Part shown: positions 1 to 6,871 of the stretch, piece by piece
Layout of the letters: each line of letters opens with the position of its first letter
Numbering within the stretch: the stretch's first letter is position 1
DNA from: JAVBKB01 sp031554275
GTDB taxonomy: Bacteria; Bacillota; Bacilli; JARBTR01
Assembly: GCA_031554275.1 (NCBI GenBank)
Contig: JAVBKB010000044.1
Span: forward strand, 1 to 18,896
Direction: 5' to 3'
DNA length: 18,896 nucleotides
Notes under the pieces: generated by a model
Databases searched by the model: none
Told to the model about the DNA's origin: nothing
The model's input: the letters and a program-made list of their open reading frames with translations, nothing else
Program-made: the position numbers and the translations under genes

Positions 1-501
1 CTTGTGATGGGTGGCAGTCTTGGTGCTAAGAAAATAAACGAAGTGGTACGTAAAGCATTACCGAATTTGACAGCACAGTATCAAGTGGTTCACCTTTGTG
101 GAAAAGGAAATAAAGATGAACAATTAGCAAATAGTTCGGGCTATGTACAATTCGAATTTATCACTGAAGAGCTTGCTGATATATTAGCAGCTACTGACCT
201 TACACTGACACGGGGTGGCTCAAATGCTATCTTCGAATTCCTAGCACTGAAAATCCCAATGATCATCATTCCGTTACCAAAGACACAAAGTCGTGGCGAC
301 CAAATTTTGAACGCTGAGAACTTTACTGCTAATGGCTTTGCGATGACGCTGACCGAAGAAGAGATGACAATGAATACAGTCATCGAAGCTGTCCAAAAGC
401 TAAAAGATAACCGCTCCGCCCTGATTGAGAAGATGTCACAATCACAACTCGGAAATGGATTAGAGCGACTTTTACAAGAAATTGAACAAGTGTTTAAATA
501 G
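1..501 (+). CDS. murG: MurG, UDP-GlcNAc:lipid I N-acetylglucosaminyltransferase (3' part, start outside window)
   Basis: This is the C-terminal half of MurG, the peripheral membrane glycosyltransferase (GT28) that adds GlcNAc from UDP-GlcNAc to lipid I to make lipid II for peptidoglycan. The frame is open from the first base, so the visible 167 codons lack the N-terminal lipid-binding domain. Seen directly are the inter-domain motif GGSLGAKKIN near the start, the acidic-rich stretch around EELADILAATDL, the TRGGSNAIFE loop and the SRGDQILNAENF segment that contacts the nucleotide sugar in this family. The last two are the form seen in the staphylococcal and Bacillus cereus type of MurG. It ends in TAG just before a strong terminator, so it is the last gene of its transcript. 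A second MurG paralogue elsewhere in the genome cannot be excluded. Confidence 0.92.
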   Translation, partial: LVMGGSLGAKKINEVVRKALPNLTAQYQVVHLCGKGNKDEQLANSSGYVQFEFITEELADILAATDLTLTRGGSNAIFEFLALKIPMIIIPLPKTQSRGDQILNAENFTANGFAMTLTEEEMTMNTVIEAVQKLKDNRSALIEKMSQSQLGNGLERLLQEIEQVFK

Positions 502-537
502 AAAATTGCTGATTAGGAATAGAAAACTGCTAATTAG

Positions 538-584
538 AAATCCATCTTGACTAGGGCGAACCCTAATATCAAGATGGATTTTTC
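538..584 (+). terminator. Rho-independent terminator after murG, possibly bidirectional
   Basis: The arms TCCATCTTGA (541-550) and TCAAGATGGA (569-578) pair perfectly. An inner TAGGG/CCCTA stem closes on a CGAA loop, and a small asymmetric bulge lies between the two stems. A run of five T follows the right arm. It lies between murG and the convergent membrane-protein gene. The left side has only a short T-run when read on the minus strand, so it should work mainly for murG. Confidence 0.9.
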
Positions 585-607
585 GATTGCTCAACTGATT
601 ATTTGCG

Positions 608-958
608 TTATTTCTTTACTGCATCATCGATCATGATGCTACCCAACGATATGACGATGGACAAAATGATTGCGCTGCCGAATCCACCTAGCGTAAAGTG
701 AGATCCCAGAATCCCGTCAACAATTGCTAACATGAGCATGTTCAAAATAACTGAGAACAGTCCCAATGTGAAGTAATTAACGGGGATTGAGAACAGCTTG
801 AGGAACGGTTTGATTAGCAGGAAGAGTATTAACAGCAGCAATGACGATAGTAGCGCCCAGCCGAAATTGTCTACATGAAAATGCTCCAACAAATTCAGCT
901 TATCAACGCCTAAGAACAATAATCCGATGAGAAAAAACTTGATGAGCCACTTGATCAA
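608..958 (-). CDS. Small four-helix membrane protein, YvlD / 'phage holin family' (PF04020 type)
   Basis: The protein has 116 residues and consists almost entirely of four hydrophobic helices: residues about 4-18, 34-50, 61-80 and 90-108. The third is introduced by FSIPVNYFTLGLF and the fourth by LGGFGSAIILSIVIS. This order and the motif 'KPFLKLFSIPVNYFTLGLFSVILNMLML' (residues 50-77, shortened here in meaning only) match the family that includes B. subtilis YvlD, annotated as mycobacterial-type holin or phage holin family IV. No lytic role has been shown for the chromosomal members, and their function is unclear. The start is a TTG at 958, chosen because GCGAGGTG sits 8 to 9 bases upstream. 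It is a single gene facing murG. Confidence 0.78.
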   Translation of the reverse strand: MIKWLIKFFLIGLLFLGVDKLNLLEHFHVDNFGWALLSSLLLLILFLLIKPFLKLFSIPVNYFTLGLFSVILNMLMLAIVDGILGSHFTLGGFGSAIILSIVISLGSIMIDDAVKK

Positions 959-1227
959 AAGTTTTCACCTCGCAGGTCGTTATTATTGCTAGTATATGAG
1001 CAAGTGCGATTCTTGTTCGGTTGGATTTGCAGAAACTTCGTCGGGAAAAACTCGTGGTAATTGTTGACCGATTCTGAGGTTTGTTGAGTGAATTTATTGG
1101 GGAAAAATCATCACAAATTTGACACGATCAAAAATGTAATGCGCTTCTGTTCGTCACCTTCGGTAGTAATTTAATTTGGGGTCTGCCGCTAAAGACTCAT
1201 CTATTCAAGATGAAAATATGTACTCGA

Positions 1228-1689
1228 TCACTTCAATTGTTTGTTTTCCAACATCTTTATCGCCTCACCGATTCTGTTATTGCGCGTCTCCAATTTCTTT
1301 GCAGACTCAATCCATAAGAGATATTTCTTCTGATTTGAAAAGGAAAGGGTTTTGAAGAAATCATTTGCCTCTTGACTCACATTAATTGCAGTCTGAAAGT
1401 CTTCTGGCAGTTCCACCTTTCGCTCACTCGTATCAACAGAAAGTTCTACTTCAATCGTATCACCAAATGTTTTCCCCATCTGCAAACGAATCACCTTTGG
1501 AATACCAAGGATGTGACAATCGGTTCCCATTCTCACTAGTGAACCTCTGTATTCAATACCCGCTAACATTGCCACAACCTTCACACGTTTTGCCCCAAAC
1601 TCTTTTTCAACATCAAATGGGATTTCAATATAACCTGCCTCTTTGTCAGCAACCTTAAGATAAGTTGCGTTGAACTTTTTCTTTTCCAT
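1228..1689 (-). CDS. DUF1905 / YdeI-OmpD-associated-like protein
   Basis: This 153-residue soluble protein has two parts. Residues 1-90 form a small beta barrel with the pattern GYIEIPFDVEKEFGAKRVKVVA and GDTIEVELSVD, typical of DUF1905 (PF08922). Residues 92-153 are a helical tail with LPEDFQTAI, FFKTLSFSNQKKYLLWIESAKK and RIGEAIKML, typical of the bacteriocin-protection/YdeI-OmpD-associated domain (PF13376). Family members are often stand-alone, and no enzymatic reaction is established for them. The ATG is preceded by GGAGGT five bases upstream. An extended -10 promoter (TGGTATAAT) lies about 80 bases upstream on the same strand, which argues for a separate transcript. The domain assignment is from recall of family patterns. 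Confidence 0.8.
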   Translation of the reverse strand: MEKKKFNATYLKVADKEAGYIEIPFDVEKEFGAKRVKVVAMLAGIEYRGSLVRMGTDCHILGIPKVIRLQMGKTFGDTIEVELSVDTSERKVELPEDFQTAINVSQEANDFFKTLSFSNQKKYLLWIESAKKLETRNNRIGEAIKMLENKQLK

Positions 1690-1766
1690 TTCAACCTCCG
1701 AAATTAGTAATAATCTATGAATTTCCTCTGTTTTTATCGAGAATAAAAATATGAAAACCAGTGATT

Positions 1767-1775
1767 ATTATACCA
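1767..1775 (-). promoter_or_regulatory. Extended -10 promoter element for the DUF1905 gene
   Basis: On the minus strand the bases read TGGTATAAT, a perfect sigma-A -10 hexamer with the TGn extension. There is no good -35 at 17 bases: TTGGTT lies 20 bases away and TTGAAA only 13. The extended -10 would compensate. It lies about 80 bases before the ATG at 1689. Confidence 0.55.
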
Positions 1776-1919
1776 TAGCAGATTTTTTCAAAAACCAAAT
1801 TTCCTAGCAATCCGATAGTACTTCATTTTAAAATAAAACTCGAAATAATGTGTAGCTGAGTAATGAGTCAATGGATTAACTAAGTAACAGTGGGACAAAC
1901 TGAAAGTGAGGTGAATTCG

Positions 1920-2864
1920 GTGGCGAAAATAATGTCCAGTATTTTTCTTGGTATTACTTTAGTGATTGTTATTCAAACTAGTGCTTTTGCTATGCAGATT
2001 TTTGTACAAGACTCTGCTAGCAAGAAAATCACGTTGGAGGTGGAGACCGCCGATACCATAGAAAGTGTGAAACAGAAAATTCAAGATAAGAATGGGATGC
2101 CCCTTCATCTGCAGAAATTAATTTTTTCTGGGAGAGAACTCGAAAATAACCGTTCCCTTCAAGATTACAATATCCAGAAAGAAGCTATTTTGCAGCTAGT
2201 TCAAATTACCATTCCAACCATTGTTACTCAGCCTTCTAGTATAGAAATCAAGCCAGGTAGTAGCCTTGCATTGTCAGTGGAATCAGATGAAAGCGATGAA
2301 CTGCACTATAGTTGGCAGAAATGGGCTGATAATGAGTATGTTAATATCATCGGAGCTATCCACAAAAGCTATACAGTCGAGTTAGTTTCACCTAGTGATT
2401 TGGGGAAATATAGAGTCGTTCTAACGAATGAGTTGGGTGACACCATCAGTGATGAAGTCACTGTTTCATTGAAAAAATCCGAGACAGCAATGTCACTTGA
2501 AATAAGTCCTATAGGAGATGCAAACAGTGAAACAATCACTGTTACAGCGAGATTAATGGCTCAACCCAATTTCCCAATTGGAGGAACAGTGAGCTTCAAG
2601 GTTAATGGTAAAGAAATCGGTACAAGTACAGTACATAATGGCGTTGCAACAATCAGTATTGACCGAGTATTTGGCATGAATCTTACTGCAGAATATAGTG
2701 GTGATGCTTATTATCATGCAGTAAATGTAACTGACTACAAAATCCAACTTCCTGAGACCTCAGGCAAAAATACCGCAAACAAAATCACATTCTTTATTGC
2801 GGCACTATCTTTGGTAGCTTTACTACTCTCCACACGGAGAAAAAGCATAGGGAAACTCAACTAG
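1920..2864 (+). CDS. Secreted, wall-anchored ubiquitin-domain protein with two Ig-like domains
   Basis: The protein has 314 residues. Residues 1-24 are a signal peptide (K3, hydrophobic core 8-18, cleavage SAFA|M). Residues 25-97 are a ubiquitin fold starting MQIFV and containing ITLEVE, DTIESVKQKIQDK, QKLIFSG and DYNIQKE; 44 of the first 70 positions equal eukaryotic ubiquitin by hand alignment. Residues about 98-187 form an Ig-like domain (Trp132, LGKYRVVLTNELG). Residues about 189-276 form a bacterial Ig-like domain of the Big_3/5 type (GGTVSFKVNGKEIGT, AEYSGDAYY). The C-terminus is a sorting signal: LPETS (277-281), hydrophobic 289-303, then RRK. I chose GTG at 1920 because AAGTGAGGTG ends six bases before it; an upstream in-frame GTG at 1890 has no such site. 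There is no RLRGG tail, so conjugation is unlikely. The gene is monocistronic between minus-strand neighbours. The role is unknown: displayed binding domain or host mimic is inference. Confidence 0.9.
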   Translation: MAKIMSSIFLGITLVIVIQTSAFAMQIFVQDSASKKITLEVETADTIESVKQKIQDKNGMPLHLQKLIFSGRELENNRSLQDYNIQKEAILQLVQITIPTIVTQPSSIEIKPGSSLALSVESDESDELHYSWQKWADNEYVNIIGAIHKSYTVELVSPSDLGKYRVVLTNELGDTISDEVTVSLKKSETAMSLEISPIGDANSETITVTARLMAQPNFPIGGTVSFKVNGKEIGTSTVHNGVATISIDRVFGMNLTAEYSGDAYYHAVNVTDYKIQLPETSGKNTANKITFFIAALSLVALLLSTRRKSIGKLN

Positions 2865-2908
2865 CTTAATCTTTACTCATACCCGATTACCCTGGAAAGA
2901 GTTGTCGA

Positions 2909-3568
2909 CTATTTGAATCGTTGGTCAAGTAGCGTTAATTGATCGTGCAGTTTAAGAAAGCGATTCTTCCATTCAAGTGAAAGTTCATCTATTATTAGGA
3001 TTTTTTCTATCTTTGAAAGATCCTTCTGATGAAAATAGGCATGATGAATATCCATAATCGAAATCCGTTTGGGATGTCTCTCCACAAGTTCGATTTCCGA
3101 TTGACTTGAGATGACTCCTTCTTCTAGTACACGAAAGAAATATCCAGTGTGGCCCAATACAATGATATTGCTCAACAAGGACTTAATTTGTGTGTGCTTA
3201 TTAATCGTATCGCATGGAAAACGACCTTGTGAAACCTGTAGCACGGCATCACCAATTCTATAAATATCACCAATACATACTCTTTTCTCTGTCATTCCTA
3301 ATGCAGTAATATTTTCGCCAAAAGCATTTCGGGGCAAGGAACGACCGAGAATTTGCTCCCAATTTAAATAGTGCTCATACGGATATAGACAGATAACGCG
3401 ATCAGCTCCACCATGAAATTCATGATTTTCAACATCATCACCAACTACACATTCAGATGTTACTTCAAGCTGCTCAACCTGATCTTTAGAAATCCCAGAT
3501 CGAAATTCTATGCCCTCGTGCGAGAGCACCTTTGGCTTTCCTTTGCTTAGATAAATGATTTGTTCCAT
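2909..3568 (-). CDS. MOSC domain protein, YiiM/YflK-like
   Basis: This is a 219-residue cytoplasmic protein of the MOSC (molybdenum cofactor sulfurase C-terminal) superfamily. The characteristic segments are HEFHGGADRVICLYPYEHY (residues about 49-67), NAFGENITALGM (about 81-92), GDIYRIGDAVLQVSQGRFPCDTINK (the Cys in RFPC is the conserved MOSC cysteine) and LGHTGYFFRVLEEG. The helical C-terminus (about 160-219) matches the extra three-helix domain of YiiM. Length and layout fit B. subtilis YflK and E. coli YiiM. YiiM is linked to molybdenum-cofactor-dependent detoxification of N-hydroxylated compounds such as 6-hydroxyaminopurine. The ATG has AAGGGTG about nine bases upstream. It converges on the ubiquitin-domain gene, with 44 bases between the stops and no clear terminator. 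Confidence 0.88.
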   Translation of the reverse strand: MEQIIYLSKGKPKVLSHEGIEFRSGISKDQVEQLEVTSECVVGDDVENHEFHGGADRVICLYPYEHYLNWEQILGRSLPRNAFGENITALGMTEKRVCIGDIYRIGDAVLQVSQGRFPCDTINKHTQIKSLLSNIIVLGHTGYFFRVLEEGVISSQSEIELVERHPKRISIMDIHHAYFHQKDLSKIEKILIIDELSLEWKNRFLKLHDQLTLLDQRFK

Positions 3569-3671
3569 CAGTTTTCACACCCTTATTTGAATTATCCACG
3601 CACCAGAAAAGCATAAATCAAATTCGAATCATCCAGGTAACGAGGTCGGTTGTAGTAAGCCCAATTTGACA

Positions 3672-4466
3672 CTACATTTTTTTAAAAATAGCGTTTGAAT
3701 TATTTTCGCGAAAATTAAGGAAAATTATGGCTGCAATCAACAGCAACAGCATAAATCCGACTGCAATGCTATAAACAATCTTTATGACAAAGGCAAAAAA
3801 GAAGCTCAAAGGTAGCATCACGATCATGCGGTCAGTATCAGGGTCAAGAAGCCACAAGTCGTTTGAAAAGCTTAACATGTGAAAAAAGTTCCAGAAGCTT
3901 GAGAAATCAATTGCGAACCAGAAAGCTAATAGCAGCAATAAAACAACAAAATCAATTGCCACTAAGATCATCGTTCTACTAAGGATTAGTAACCCCAGTT
4001 TCCTTTTGAGAGCAACAATTGTTACAAAGATCGTTGCCATTAACCAAAGTGCAACAGTTTTGACGATGCTGGCAAGATTAAACAATTTCAGAACATCTAT
4101 CATATGCGATTTTTCTCGTTCATTAAAGAAACCTACCTGCTCACCTTGATAATTGAAGGTAACATCAAGATTGTCCGCCTTGCCCTGCATATAGCCCACT
4201 AAATTGTCTACGACTTTATGCAATTCCAAATCGGTAGTTCCAAGTTCGGAAGCAATTCCTAATTTCTCGAATTGTTGAAAGTAATTATCAGGGGTAAAAG
4301 CAACTAGTTCTATACTTTGGATAAACAAGAAAAGTAATGCCGAAACACAAAAGATAAACGACATTACATGGTACAGAAAATGAAATTGATGTTGTATTTT
4401 GAAAGCCTTTTTTGGATAAGCAAAACCTAATACTCGAAAAAATAAACTAGTTACGATATTCTTCAC
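3672..4466 (-). CDS. TIGR01906 / Lit-family integral membrane protein (possible lipoprotein intramolecular transacylase)
   Basis: The 264-residue protein has a first hydrophobic helix at about 34-56, an outer segment at 57-130, and further helices at about 131-152, 165-185 and 219-251. Family signatures seen are FFNEREKSHMIDV (113-125) and FFHMLSFSNDLWLLDPDTD (194-212). These carry two histidines, H121 and H196, in the positions where the Lit family keeps its catalytic pair. Characterised Lit enzymes (Enterococcus, Bacillus cereus) move an acyl chain within the N-terminal Cys of lipoproteins to give lyso-form lipoproteins, which blunts TLR2 recognition; many TIGR01906 members are untested. 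A possible client in this window is the cytochrome c peroxidase lipoprotein. The GTG start at 4466 lacks a good ribosome site, and an in-frame stop lies two codons upstream. ATG at residue 35 is an alternative, so the N-terminus is uncertain. Confidence 0.78.
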   Translation of the reverse strand: MKNIVTSLFFRVLGFAYPKKAFKIQHQFHFLYHVMSFIFCVSALLFLFIQSIELVAFTPDNYFQQFEKLGIASELGTTDLELHKVVDNLVGYMQGKADNLDVTFNYQGEQVGFFNEREKSHMIDVLKLFNLASIVKTVALWLMATIFVTIVALKRKLGLLILSRTMILVAIDFVVLLLLLAFWFAIDFSSFWNFFHMLSFSNDLWLLDPDTDRMIVMLPLSFFFAFVIKIVYSIAVGFMLLLLIAAIIFLNFRENNSNAIFKKM

Positions 4467-5185
4467 CTTCTATTTGGAAATATATTTATCTAATTGGATA
4501 TGAATTTACTAATTGGATATGAATTATGTAACCTAAGATTTATGATCGTACTAAAGGATTGCACGAATCAAACATTCCATATGAAACAGGACAATCCGCT
4601 TGGATTGAATAATATGATTATTATACATAGTTCATACAATTTACTCAATCGTTGGTTAAACGGAAGACTGAATTTGTCGGTAACTACCCGAGACTCCTGA
4701 CATGATTTCAATTATCATATTTTAGCCTTGTGGTATTGAAACTCTCGATCTATTCATTCATATTTTAACAAGAATTGTCGGTAGAAGACAATCTTTATTA
4801 TAACGGAATTAACAATATTGTTGAATTCTTGAATCGAATTTGAAACCAAATGATTGGAAGTAGTCAGAAAAGACGACCATCTTTACTCATGACTGCTTTC
4901 TAACTGGTGCTCGATGCTTCGATCATATGAACTTTCTCTCTCAGATCCACAAAGATTCTTATATCAATTTATAGATATTTTTTCGGATAAAGATTGTGTT
5001 CAGAAGCGGGGAGATGATGTTAAGATGGTGTAAAGATTTGCGGGCATCTATATATCTGAACCAATTTTTCGAAATGATTTAACGATTGTTGTTTCGTAGG
5101 AAATAACATTTCTGGGAAAAGGCTATGGCAATCATCTGACACAGAAATGGCTTAGAAATTGTAATCTTGGGGAGTAGAGTTAAGC
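4467..5185. other. 719-bp intergenic region without a convincing gene
   Basis: The stretch is AT-rich and broken by stops in all frames. A 68-codon frame at 4494-4700 has no ribosome site and no recognisable sequence, so it is not called. At 4490-4525 there is a 19-bp tandem duplication (CTAATTGGATATGAATT, two copies). Just before the next gene, 5110-5173, a short frame reads ITFLGKGYGNHLTQKWL and then stops. This resembles the acetyl-CoA-binding loop of GNAT acetyltransferases and may be a small relic. GGGGAG at 5169-5174 is the likely ribosome site of the next gene. Confidence 0.5.
4490..4525. repeat. Short tandem direct repeat, 19-bp period
   Basis: CTAATTGGATATGAATT occurs at 4490-4506 and again at 4509-4525, separated by TA. 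It looks like a small slippage duplication just upstream of the Lit-like gene start, and may overlap that gene's promoter. Confidence 0.85.
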
Positions 5186-5704
5186 ATGGCAAATATAATT
5201 TCATTGAATACTAATACTCCCATATCTGAATGCTTGCAAATGAGTAATTCTTGTACAAGCGTATTTATATGTGGTTTTGGACTAAGTGGCTCACGGCTCG
5301 CAAAATCTGAGCAGGAAAAAAGATTAATAAAGTGGCTGCTTGAAAGGAATCAAGCATTTCTTGGAATTGGCATGGTAGGGTTCAAGATATGTGATATGCC
5401 TTGGAATAAAGAGAGTTTTGAAGTAGATAAGCGTTTTCTCGTATCAGTGCTGAATGGAATAAGAAACAAGTTAGGTTGGGACACTTTAGATTTTGTGCCC
5501 AATGAAGAATTACTATTTTCATGCACAGATACTTTTGAACATTTATTAGAAGGATTATCTTTAAATGCAATCAATATTGAGAACACAGAAGAATGGCTAG
5601 AACAGTCATTAAAGCATAATACTAATTTTCAGGAGTTTCTCCTTTGTCCTAAACATAAAGTGTTGTTAACGTTATTTGGCTGCCAAGTTTGTACAGATTG
5701 TTGA
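5186..5704 (+). CDS. Hypothetical protein with Cys-rich C-terminal tail
   Basis: I do not recognise this 172-residue protein. It is predicted cytoplasmic, with no signal peptide; the only mildly hydrophobic run is residues 55-65 (QAFLGIGMVGF). The middle is mixed alpha/beta (MPWNKESFEVDKRFLVSVLNG), followed by a Glu-rich helix at 119-143. The C-terminus has Cys154, His157, Cys166, Cys169 and Cys172 in a CxxH-x8-CxxCxxC arrangement, which could bind zinc. The ATG is preceded by GGGGAG about 11 bases upstream, slightly far. It stands alone on the plus strand and converges on the VOC-gene cluster. Its stop codon lies within two bases of where a response-regulator relic on the other strand breaks off, so a recombination junction touches its 3' end. 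Confidence 0.6.
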   Translation: MANIISLNTNTPISECLQMSNSCTSVFICGFGLSGSRLAKSEQEKRLIKWLLERNQAFLGIGMVGFKICDMPWNKESFEVDKRFLVSVLNGIRNKLGWDTLDFVPNEELLFSCTDTFEHLLEGLSLNAINIENTEEWLEQSLKHNTNFQEFLLCPKHKVLLTLFGCQVCTDC

Positions 5705-5705
5705 A

Positions 5706-5750
5706 TGCAATCATTGAGTCATCCTCAACGAGCAAAATTGTGTTCGACAT
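5706..5750 (-). pseudogene. 5' relic of a response regulator gene (first 15 codons)
   Basis: From ATG at 5750 the minus strand reads MSNTILLVEDDSMIA, the standard first beta strand and acidic pocket (the DD pair) of a CheY-like receiver domain. The similarity then stops abruptly at 5706, two bases from the stop codon of the convergent hypothetical gene, with no receiver sequence after it. It sits directly downstream of a decayed small membrane-protein frame. The likely origin is a deletion or recombination that removed the rest of the gene. Chance is possible for so short a stretch, but the match covers ten consecutive consensus-like residues at a start codon. Confidence 0.5.
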
Positions 5751-5758
5751 ATTATCAC

Positions 5759-5959
5759 TCACTTTTTCACTTTTCTCAGTCTTATCGCCCCAGTGACAAT
5801 CAATCCGATGCCGAGCAATACCAATCAACAACAAGCCTGGTGACTCCTCAAATTCTCCGTCAAACAGCTAAGTCCTGGGGAATCGTCTGCATTTTCAAGC
5901 ATAAATAATACTGTGCCGCCTGCTACTCTGATAAGAACAGGTTTAAGAAATTTCTTCAT
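5759..5959 (-). pseudogene. Small two-helix membrane protein frame, apparently frameshifted
   Basis: An ATG at 5957-5959 overlaps the TGA of the VOC gene (ATGA), which suggests translational coupling. The frame reads MKKFLKPVLIRVAGGTVLFM then LENADDSPGLS, and as it stands it ends after 44 codons at 5825. Two other frames continue the sense: LFDGEFEESPGLLLIGI (frame shift near 5850) and LLGIGLIVTGAIRLRKVKK followed by TGA at 5759-5761 (shift near 5820). Together they would give a protein of about 70 residues with two membrane helices joined by an acidic Ser-Pro-Gly loop. I infer one ancestral gene broken by two frameshifts. The alternative is a real 44-residue protein with unrelated downstream sequence. 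Confidence 0.4.
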
Positions 5960-6654
5960 TGTTTCATATTTCGCCTATCAGTTTTCAAAGTCTCATACTT
6001 GCGTTGGATTTCACTCCAGTCCCCTTCACCTGCATATGTTTTGAGTAACATACTAAGCTCTTTATCATCAAATATCTGATTTATTTCAGTAGCTATATCG
6101 AAATTAATAAGTAACAGCTTTGCTTTGTCAATATCATCAAACTTATCTATCACAGCTGTAAGCTTGGGTAAGAAACGTGCAGCGGTTTCGGGCGATTCTT
6201 TGGAGTACATCAAATCGTAGAGCACAGCAAAATCCTTTGCATACTTCTCATTGCCAAGTGTTCGCAGAGGAATGATCGTGTCCGAAGTTCTAGGCATACA
6301 TATATAAAAAGTATTGCCACCTGTGTCGGTGAGCGTAAATCGATAGTCCTCACTGAGCTCACGTACTTTAGTGATTTTTGGTGCGCCTGTTCGTGGAATC
6401 TTTTCATAATAGGCTTTAAGGTTATTCGTAAACACATCGCAAAGACTGTACACATCTTCCGTTTGAATGAGGCACATAGTGGGATTTTCAGCAGGAACAA
6501 GTTTCTTATTCACCCAGAAATGCAGTGAAATATTCCCGTACTCCATAACAGCGTAGTAGCTCGACCCTCCGATAAGTTTGAACCCGAGAGCATTAAAAAA
6601 TTCTACTTGCGCCGCCAAGTTGGGACATGGCAAAATTGGGATCACTTTATCCAT
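5956..6654 (-). CDS. VOC-superfamily protein (glyoxalase / bleomycin-resistance fold) with helical extension
   Basis: The protein has 232 residues. Residues 1-121 follow the pattern of bleomycin-binding (Ble/BLMT) and glyoxalase-like VOC proteins: KVIPILPCPNLAAQVEFFNALGFK, YYAVMEYGNISLHFW and FTLTDTGGNTFYICMP, i.e. two beta-alpha-beta-beta-beta modules. His50 in SLHF is the usual first metal-ligand region, but the family's drug-binding members do not need metal. Residues 125-232 add a helical part (KYAKDFAVLYDLMY, KAKLLLINFDIATEI, WSEIQRKYETLK) that standard 120-140 residue members lack. GAGGAG lies seven bases before the ATG. The stop overlaps the start of a small membrane frame. Substrate or ligand cannot be told; antibiotic binding is only a family possibility. 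Confidence 0.8.
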   Translation of the reverse strand: MDKVIPILPCPNLAAQVEFFNALGFKLIGGSSYYAVMEYGNISLHFWVNKKLVPAENPTMCLIQTEDVYSLCDVFTNNLKAYYEKIPRTGAPKITKVRELSEDYRFTLTDTGGNTFYICMPRTSDTIIPLRTLGNEKYAKDFAVLYDLMYSKESPETAARFLPKLTAVIDKFDDIDKAKLLLINFDIATEINQIFDDKELSMLLKTYAGEGDWSEIQRKYETLKTDRRNMKQ

Positions 6655-6871
6655 TATTCATCTCCTCATATACGATTTTCGCACTTCAAAGCTGATTTCC
6701 TTCAATATAATGATTACACAGTTATTAAGAAAATGCGATGAATTTTGTTTAGCATTTCTCTTTGTTAGTATCCTTAGTTAAATATTAAGTCGCTTCAACT
6801 AGTATATATTTTATTGTAAATAAATGTAATTTAGAGCTTTGCAGAATCTTTCTTCGTCAATTTTTACATCA

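Noticed and set aside
608..958. Prophage holin as a sign of a prophage
   Set aside because: No endolysin or other phage gene is nearby; this family is common in ordinary chromosomes.
1008..1090. Tiny Cys-containing frame starting MSKCDSCS in the gap before the DUF1905 gene
   Set aside because: No Shine-Dalgarno sequence and only 23 codons; cannot be supported.
4494..4700. 68-codon plus-strand frame
   Set aside because: No ribosome site, no recognisable motif, and it starts inside a tandem duplication; likely chance.
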